From: Spirochaetota bacterium
Lineage (GTDB): Bacteria > Spirochaetota > UBA4802 > JAFGJZ01
Direction of reading: 5' to 3'
NCBI GenBank assembly: GCA_023396665.1
Contig: JAEWVL010000495.1
Span: 1 to 10,148, forward strand
DNA length: 10,148 bases
A program made the position numbers and the translations under genes. Of this stretch, positions 5,706-10,148 are shown in pieces. The notes below the pieces were generated by a model, which did no database searches, was not told the origin of the DNA, and worked only from the letters and a program-made list of their open reading frames with translations. Every line of letters starts with the position of its first letter. Within the stretch, counting starts at the first letter, position 1.

Positions 5706-7697
5706 ATGAAAAAAGTACGGGATTTTTTCGCCCCCATGGTCAGATACTCGAGACTCGTGCATCAATACTGGTTTCCAGTCGCAAAGGGAAGTTCCAAAAA
5801 ATTCGCCGTTCTTGTATTTTTCTTAATATGCTTCATCTCGTCTCTTCTCTATTTTCTCGTATTCGGATCCATTACTCTGGCTAATTACGCCATGCCTGAG
5901 CTTCTCACAAAATATACACCGGGTCTCGTCGAATGGATTAGCAAAATCTCAGGCGGCAATTTGCGCTTTTATTTTTATGGCAGTATCGCCGCCTTTCCGC
6001 TGCTCTACCTGCTGTTTCACAAAAAGGTCAAAGGGCGTAACTACGCCTGGCTTCTTCTTTTCGTTCTGTTGACGCTGGCGATGATGGTAAGCGGCATAAA
6101 CGTTATTCTGAGTTATGTCGGCCGTTTCTGGCAGACCGCTCTTCAGCAGATGGACGCCAATTCGTTCTGGGACAATATTAAGTTTCACCTGCTCGTCTAT
6201 GTGGTGGCCATGCCGATCGTCGTGTTCTACCCCTGGGTTCAGGGCAAACTCGGCATTCACTGGAGAAAATACCTGACCGATTTTTTTACAAAAAATTATT
6301 TCAAAAACCGCGCTTACTTCGAAATTCACAGCAGCAAAGCCATCGACAATCCCGATCAGCGTATCGCGGAGGATATCAGATCCTTCACCACGACAAGTTT
6401 AAGTTTTCTGCTGATAATTCTCGGATCGCTGATCGACCTTGTCGCATTCACTTTCGTGCTGCTCTCGATCTCGAAATTGCTGACACAGGTGCTGCTTCTC
6501 TACGCCGTCGGCGGCACGATTCTGACAGTGCTTATCGGACGTCCGCTTTTCAAAATCAATTTCCAGCAGCTCAGACTCGAAGCGAATTACCGCTATGCGC
6601 TTGTTCATACGAGAGATAACGCTGAATCCATCGCCTTTTACAAGGGCGAACAGAGCGAAAAAAACACGCTTAAGGAGCGTTTCACCGAAATTGTTCGCAA
6701 CTTCAACCGCCTTATCGGATGGCAGCGAAATTTACGGGTTTTCACCAAATATTACAATTACATGGTAGTCCTTCTTCCCTATATGATACTTGCGCCTTTG
6801 TATTTTTCCAAGCAGATCGAGTTCGGAAAAATGTACCAGGCCGCTTTCGCATTCAGTATGATTCTCGACGCACTTTCCTTCATCGTCGTGTATTTCAACG
6901 ATATATCCTCGTACGCAGCAGCGACAAACCGGCTTGGTTCGTTCGAGACCGTTCTCGACCGGGCAACGGGGATACGTTCCGCCGAAGGACTCGCGGACAG
7001 AAATAAAGTCGAACTCGTCGCCGCCGACAACTACTCCATCGAAAATCTTGATCTGTTTACCCCCGACTTCAAAAAAAATCTTATCAAGGCGCTTTCGACT
7101 AACGAGGTTGCGGGAAAACGCCTGCTGGTAGCCGGGCCTTCGGGAAGCGGAAAAAGCTCTCTCGTACGAACGCTTGCGGGACTGTGGCGTTCGGGAAGCG
7201 GTATTATCAGGTACCCGCAGAACAAACAGATATTTTTTATACCGCAGAAACCCTATATCACACTTGGTTCACTCAAGGAACAGTTATTGTATCCTTACAC
7301 GGAACGTGATGCTGATCAGAACCGTGTCATCAATCTTCTCGACACGGTCAATCTGCCCGAGCTGTCCGCTCAAATTAAGACCAATCCCGACATTCTGACT
7401 TCCACGTCGGTGAACTGGAACGAAACACTCTCTCTCGGTGAACAGCAGCGTCTCGCTTTTGCACGTCTGCTTTTTGCGAAACCGGACTACGCCATACTTG
7501 ACGAAGCGACAAGCGCTCTCGATGTTGAAAACGAACGTCTGATTTATACAAAACTGAGTGCATCGTCTGTCACCTACATATCAGTCGGGCACAGACCGCA
7601 GCTTGCGCATTATCACGATGCGGTATTGCTGCTCGACGGCAGGGGCGGATGGAAAATACTGTCACCTGAAGACTATATTAAAGAGCTGCTGGTTTAA
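5706..7697 (+). CDS. SbmA/YddA-type ABC transporter, fused permease and ATPase
   Basis: A 663-residue half-transporter that would work as a homodimer in the inner membrane. Membrane segments are visible at about 33-58, 87-105, 112-136, 160-178, 230-256, 260-278, 347-366 and 378-400. EANYRYALVHTRDNAESIAFYKGE (292-315, split by function) carries the EAA-like loop typical of the SbmA/BacA-like permeases fused to an ATPase (YddA, Rv1819c, ABCD proteins). The ATPase is complete: Walker A GPSGSGKS 477-484, Q-loop Q514, signature LSLGEQQ 575-581, Walker B YAILDE 595-600 with E600, D-loop SALD, and switch H629. Family members move peptides, cobalamin or fatty acyl compounds, so the cargo cannot be named. 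GGAG at 5690-5693 is 12 bases from the ATG, a long spacing. The next gene starts 12 bases after the stop, so the pair is probably one operon. Confidence 0.93.
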   Translation: MKKVRDFFAPMVRYSRLVHQYWFPVAKGSSKKFAVLVFFLICFISSLLYFLVFGSITLANYAMPELLTKYTPGLVEWISKISGGNLRFYFYGSIAAFPLLYLLFHKKVKGRNYAWLLLFVLLTLAMMVSGINVILSYVGRFWQTALQQMDANSFWDNIKFHLLVYVVAMPIVVFYPWVQGKLGIHWRKYLTDFFTKNYFKNRAYFEIHSSKAIDNPDQRIAEDIRSFTTTSLSFLLIILGSLIDLVAFTFVLLSISKLLTQVLLLYAVGGTILTVLIGRPLFKINFQQLRLEANYRYALVHTRDNAESIAFYKGEQSEKNTLKERFTEIVRNFNRLIGWQRNLRVFTKYYNYMVVLLPYMILAPLYFSKQIEFGKMYQAAFAFSMILDALSFIVVYFNDISSYAAATNRLGSFETVLDRATGIRSAEGLADRNKVELVAADNYSIENLDLFTPDFKKNLIKALSTNEVAGKRLLVAGPSGSGKSSLVRTLAGLWRSGSGIIRYPQNKQIFFIPQKPYITLGSLKEQLLYPYTERDADQNRVINLLDTVNLPELSAQIKTNPDILTSTSVNWNETLSLGEQQRLAFARLLFAKPDYAILDEATSALDVENERLIYTKLSASSVTYISVGHRPQLAHYHDAVLLLDGRGGWKILSPEDYIKELLV

Positions 7698-7709
7698 AGG
7701 AATCCCGAT

Positions 7710-8261
7710 ATGGCTGACCGCACAAGATTCTCAGATTCGCTCGAGAAAAAACTCGCGCAAATACAGTCGGGCGAGCCTTCACCGCAGACGGCGAAGAAAC
7801 GTAATTTTTCGCGGATTGTCCTTCTGGTCAATCTTGTGCTTCTGGTCGGGGTTTTCTTTTTCGCGGAAAATCTCAAAAGACGTCCAAACAGCAATAATTT
7901 CCGAAGTGTCTCTGTGGCGGGCATCGGCTACAATTTCTCTTCCGTGCAAAGCGCGAAAGGTTACATCTTTTCTCTTGAACTGTCAGCGGATAAACCGAGG
8001 GAACTGACCTTCCCCCCGCAAAGCATCTCTGTACGCGTGTGTTCCGATGAGGGTGATTGTGAAAGCGGATACTTCAATACAAGGGGCGAAACGATACAAA
8101 TTGATAAAGATGCTCCACAGACAGTCTATATGAGTCTGAATTTTTCATCAAAAAAACGCCGCCCGGTCGGATTGACATATTATCTTACAAAACGAATACA
8201 ATATACGGCGAAATTGACTATTGCTACAGAACCTGAGATTGAACTGGACTTACCATTATAG
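7710..8261 (+). CDS. single-pass membrane protein of unknown function
   Basis: A 183-residue protein I do not recognise. A charged, Pro/Ser-containing N-terminal tail (1-33) precedes one hydrophobic helix (about 34-52), then a beta-rich domain (about 64-183) with two cysteines, C111 and C117, which could form a disulfide if the domain faces the periplasm. Basic residues flank the helix on both sides (KKR at 29-31, KRR at 56-58), so its direction is uncertain. AAAGGA (7696-7701) lies eight bases before the ATG and overlaps the end of the transporter gene, and the gap between the genes is 12 bases. This suggests a partner or accessory of the ABC transporter, though only by position. The reading frame is intact and its codon use matches its neighbours. 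Confidence 0.85.
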   Translation: MADRTRFSDSLEKKLAQIQSGEPSPQTAKKRNFSRIVLLVNLVLLVGVFFFAENLKRRPNSNNFRSVSVAGIGYNFSSVQSAKGYIFSLELSADKPRELTFPPQSISVRVCSDEGDCESGYFNTRGETIQIDKDAPQTVYMSLNFSSKKRRPVGLTYYLTKRIQYTAKLTIATEPEIELDLPL

Positions 8262-8361
8262 AAGACGTAGCCATTTTTAATTTAAGCGGCTCAGAAATCG
8301 TGTTTTATTCAAAATTAAACGGCAGAAAGGCTTCAGAAATACATCCCGACAGGAGCTAAGC

Positions 8362-8808
8362 ATGCGTCCAGACTGGCATACCTACTTTTTGACAATTGCC
8401 GCCGCCGTCGCAACCAGATCCACCTGTCTCAGACGCCAGGTGGGAGCGCTTATCGTTCGCGATCGGAGAATTCTGGCGACCGGCTACAATGGTGTTCCGG
8501 TTAACTGCGAGCACTGTACCGAATCCACCTGTATCCGAAATCTCTACAACATACCCTCGGGCGAAAATCACGAACTTTGCCGTGGCGTTCACGCCGAACA
8601 AAATGCTATTGTACAGGCGGCAAGCTACGGTGTCGCCATTCAAAATTCAGTTATTTACGTAACGACACAACCATGCGTAATATGCGCGAAAATGCTGATA
8701 AACAGCGGAATCACACACATTTACTGCTCCGAATCGTACGCGGATCCCCTTTCTTTGAATCTTTTGAAAGAAGCGGGTATCGGAATAACAGTAATAGCGC
8801 TCAATTGA
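8362..8808 (+). CDS. dCMP deaminase family protein
   Basis: A 148-residue cytosolic zinc deaminase, most likely converting dCMP to dUMP to supply thymidylate synthase. The zinc and catalytic motif HAEQNA lies at 77-82 (H77 ligand, E79 proton shuttle) and PCVIC at 104-108 supplies C105 and C108. The upstream cysteine-rich insert (C49, C52, C57, C73) and SGENHELCRGVHAE are typical of dCMP deaminases of the ComEB type and set it apart from cytidine or tRNA deaminases. AGGAG (8351-8355) is six bases before the ATG. A 100-base gap separates it from the membrane-protein gene, so it may have its own promoter, though I see no clear one. Confidence 0.93.
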   Translation: MRPDWHTYFLTIAAAVATRSTCLRRQVGALIVRDRRILATGYNGVPVNCEHCTESTCIRNLYNIPSGENHELCRGVHAEQNAIVQAASYGVAIQNSVIYVTTQPCVICAKMLINSGITHIYCSESYADPLSLNLLKEAGIGITVIALN

Positions 8809-8867
8809 CAAAAGAACGATCATTGCTGTGTTTTTTTATCGCCGTCGCACCTGATAACAAAAAGTTA

Positions 8868-8896
8868 TTTACACAAAGCAGTATAGTATCGATAAT
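8868..8896 (+). promoter_or_regulatory. sigma-70-type promoter before the RsbW-like gene
   Basis: TTTACA (8868-8873, five of six) and GATAAT (8891-8896, five of six) are separated by 17 bases, the ideal spacing. Transcription would start near 8903, giving a leader of about 150 bases. An inverted repeat, TAGTAT (8884-8889) and ATACTA (8895-8900), covers the -10 box, so a repressor could act there. Confidence 0.55.
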
Positions 8897-9045
8897 ACTA
8901 GTAATTCGTGAAAAGCCACAACGCTATTTTTAATATGGTCGCCTCGAAAAAACGGCGTTTTCTGTTTTATTTTTATGAAAATTGAGTATGTTATTTTTTG
9001 AGCTTACCCGATTGATGTTTTTAACGTTTTATCTCCTTCGTAGGC

Positions 9046-9050
9046 AGGAA
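9046..9050 (+). promoter_or_regulatory. ribosome binding site of the RsbW-like gene
   Basis: AGGAA lies four bases before ATG at 9055 but only one base before the in-frame TTG at 9052. The ATG is therefore the better start. Confidence 0.65.
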
Positions 9051-9054
9051 ATTG

Positions 9055-9651
9055 ATGTCCCCTGAGACTTTGAGAAGTACCACAGAAATAAACTTTCTCG
9101 ATAGCTTCAAGGCTGACACCTATGTTGTCAGAACGGTCATCGATTCGCTGATACGCGACCTCAAACAGATGGGTTTTCCGAAAGACGAATGTGATGAGAT
9201 TGTTCTTGCGATGGACGAAGCCATTACGAATGCCGTGCAGGAAACCCTTTTCATCAAACACAACGTCAAACACTCTCTGACCGAAAGCCATGAAATCACC
9301 ATTCGATACCATTTAAGCTACGATTCCTTCGATGCGACGATCATTGACCACGGACAGGGGCTTGACATTGAAAAAATGTTGAAATTCATACCCGATAAAG
9401 AATCAAAAAATTATAAAGAAGAAATATTCAATTACGTTAAGAAAGCCGAAGAGAGAAAATTGCAGGTTCGCGTCAACGGAAGGGAAATTGCCCTCAACGG
9501 CATCGGCGCCGGCCTTAAAATAATACTTTCATTCATGGACAAGCTGAATATCGATCTGATCGACAAAAAAAAGGTGTTAAGCACCAGCGTCGGAGACACA
9601 ACCGATGGATCCATACTGAACATGGTACGAAAAAGGAGATACTATGCCTGA
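9055..9651 (+). CDS. RsbW/SpoIIAB-like ATP-binding protein
   Basis: A 198-residue GHKL-fold ATPase of the anti-sigma kinase type (HATPase_c_2). The N box DEAITNA is at 54-60 with E55 and N59, the G1 box DHGQG at 98-102, and the G2 box NGIGAGLKI at 148-156. Members bind ATP and usually sequester a sigma factor and phosphorylate an anti-sigma antagonist, so a cytosolic switch role is likely. It is longer than the usual roughly 150-160 residues: a charged segment of about 45 residues (103-147, rich in Lys and Glu) separates the G1 and G2 boxes, and a basic tail ends RKRRYYA. No sigma factor or antagonist gene is seen here, so the partner must lie elsewhere or the protein does something else. Its last eight bases overlap the LOG gene. 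Confidence 0.88.
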   Translation: MSPETLRSTTEINFLDSFKADTYVVRTVIDSLIRDLKQMGFPKDECDEIVLAMDEAITNAVQETLFIKHNVKHSLTESHEITIRYHLSYDSFDATIIDHGQGLDIEKMLKFIPDKESKNYKEEIFNYVKKAEERKLQVRVNGREIALNGIGAGLKIILSFMDKLNIDLIDKKKVLSTSVGDTTDGSILNMVRKRRYYA

Positions 9652-10148
9652 CAAAGCGCCCGTTGCCTATCTCAGCGAAGATTTCATGCGCTCCCGCGAA
9701 GCACGTCCCATCAGAATTCTCAGTGAATACATCAATCCCGAACGCATCCTCCGTGAAGCCAATATCAATCACACAATCGTCTTTTTCGGTTCGGCCCGAA
9801 TAAAACCCGAAGGCGATGATAAATGTTCCAAATACTACCAGGCTGCCGATGAGCTCGCCTATCTGGTGGCCGATTGGTCCAGACAAATCTCTGATCCTGA
9901 GAAAAAAGTTCATATCTGCACTGGCGGCGGTCCGGGGATCATGGAAGCGGCAAACAAGGGAGCATCACGTGCCGGCGAAAAAACCATCGGGCTCAATATC
10001 AATCTTCCCTTCGAACTGAAACCCAACCCCTATATTTCACCCGATCTTAATCTTGAGTTTCATTATTTCTACATGAGAAAACTCTGGTTTCTGTACTATG
10101 CCAAGGCCATTGTCGTATTCCCGGGCGGCTTCGGCACAATGGATGAGC
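9644..10148 (+). CDS. LOG-family (lonely guy, TIGR00730-like) protein, cut by window end
   Basis: The first 168 residues are present and the gene continues past the right edge. It has the LOG/lysine-decarboxylase-like Rossmann signatures: GGGPGIMEAANKGA at 94-107, MRK at 144-146, and PGGFGTMDE at 160-168. Founding members are phosphoribohydrolases that release cytokinin-type bases from nucleoside monophosphates, and many bacterial ones act on AMP-like nucleotides. This one is the long form: about 45 residues precede the fold (RPIRILSEYINPERIL, 21-36, then TIVFFGSARI at 44-53), whereas the classic type starts close to the FCGS segment. GGAG (9635-9638) sits five bases before the ATG inside the RsbW-like gene, and the two genes overlap by eight bases. 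The exact substrate is unknown. Confidence 0.92.
   Translation, partial: MPDKAPVAYLSEDFMRSREARPIRILSEYINPERILREANINHTIVFFGSARIKPEGDDKCSKYYQAADELAYLVADWSRQISDPEKKVHICTGGGPGIMEAANKGASRAGEKTIGLNINLPFELKPNPYISPDLNLEFHYFYMRKLWFLYYAKAIVVFPGGFGTMDE

Larger units (their letters stand above)
8809..9054. other. AT-rich spacer before the RsbW-like gene
   Basis: No supported gene lies here. The spacer holds a good promoter candidate with an inverted repeat over its -10 box, and, further on, a weak hairpin (GAAAA 8946-8950 with TTTTC 8958-8962) followed by TGTTTTATTTTTAT. The latter might terminate the dCMP deaminase transcript or attenuate the downstream one, but the stem is too short to call. Confidence 0.6.

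Noticed and set aside
7558..8007. 149-codon plus frame overlapping the end of the ABC gene and the start of the next one
   Set aside because: It is a shadow of two real genes in another frame, is rich in Arg and Ser, and has no recognisable domain.
8947..8975. AAAACG-g-CGTTTT with following T-rich tract as a terminator for the dCMP deaminase gene
   Set aside because: The stem is only five stable pairs after allowing a loop, is AT-rich, and lies about 140 bases after the stop codon, so it is kept only as a note.
9533..9913. 126-codon minus-strand frame across the RsbW-like and LOG genes
   Set aside because: It lies opposite two conserved genes and its translation has no domain pattern.
1..10148. 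Defence island, prophage, insertion sequence or CRISPR array
   Set aside because: No transposase, integrase, nuclease, toxin-antitoxin pair, direct-repeat array or composition shift is visible; all larger genes are housekeeping or signalling types.

Overview
This window looks like ordinary chromosome from a moderate-GC Gram-negative-type bacterium. It encodes prolipoprotein diacylglyceryl transferase (Lgt), a membrane-anchored PilZ-like protein, an SbmA/YddA-type ABC transporter, an RsbW-type ATPase and a long-form LOG protein. Nothing in it fixes the phylum. A spirochaete or another environmental diderm is my best guess, and a weak one. Base composition and codon use look even throughout. 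I see no transposase, integrase, phage gene, tRNA, rRNA or CRISPR array.

Layout: (1) Bases 1-361 hold no convincing gene, only a -10-like box and a small leader hairpin before lgt. (2) lgt-argD-argF (362-3338) is a tight plus-strand operon in which each junction is a 4-base ATGA overlap. It couples lipoprotein maturation to two arginine-synthesis steps and ends at a perfect 17-bp hairpin that can act in both directions. (3) A 74-residue winged-helix-like gene on the minus strand converges on that hairpin and diverges from a membrane-anchored, PilZ-like gene (3906-4922). (4) The PilZ-like gene converges, 21 bases apart, with a minus-strand DnaJ-related gene (4944-5558) that carries a C-terminal J domain.

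(5) A 147-base divergent spacer with a perfect 10-bp inverted repeat separates the DnaJ-related gene from a plus-strand pair: a full-length SbmA/YddA/ABCD-type ABC transporter (5706-7697) and, 12 bases later, a single-pass membrane protein of unknown function (7710-8261). A dCMP deaminase (8362-8808) follows. (6) After a 246-base spacer with a good promoter candidate come an RsbW/SpoIIAB-like ATP-binding protein (9055-9651) and, overlapping it by 8 bases, a LOG-family protein that runs off the right edge.

Most genes belong to known families. The points most worth following are the inverted repeat between the chaperone-like and ABC genes, the transporter's unknown membrane partner, the RsbW-like protein with its unusually long insertion fused translationally to a LOG enzyme, and the divergent winged-helix/PilZ pair. 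I did not find a clearly new multi-gene system.
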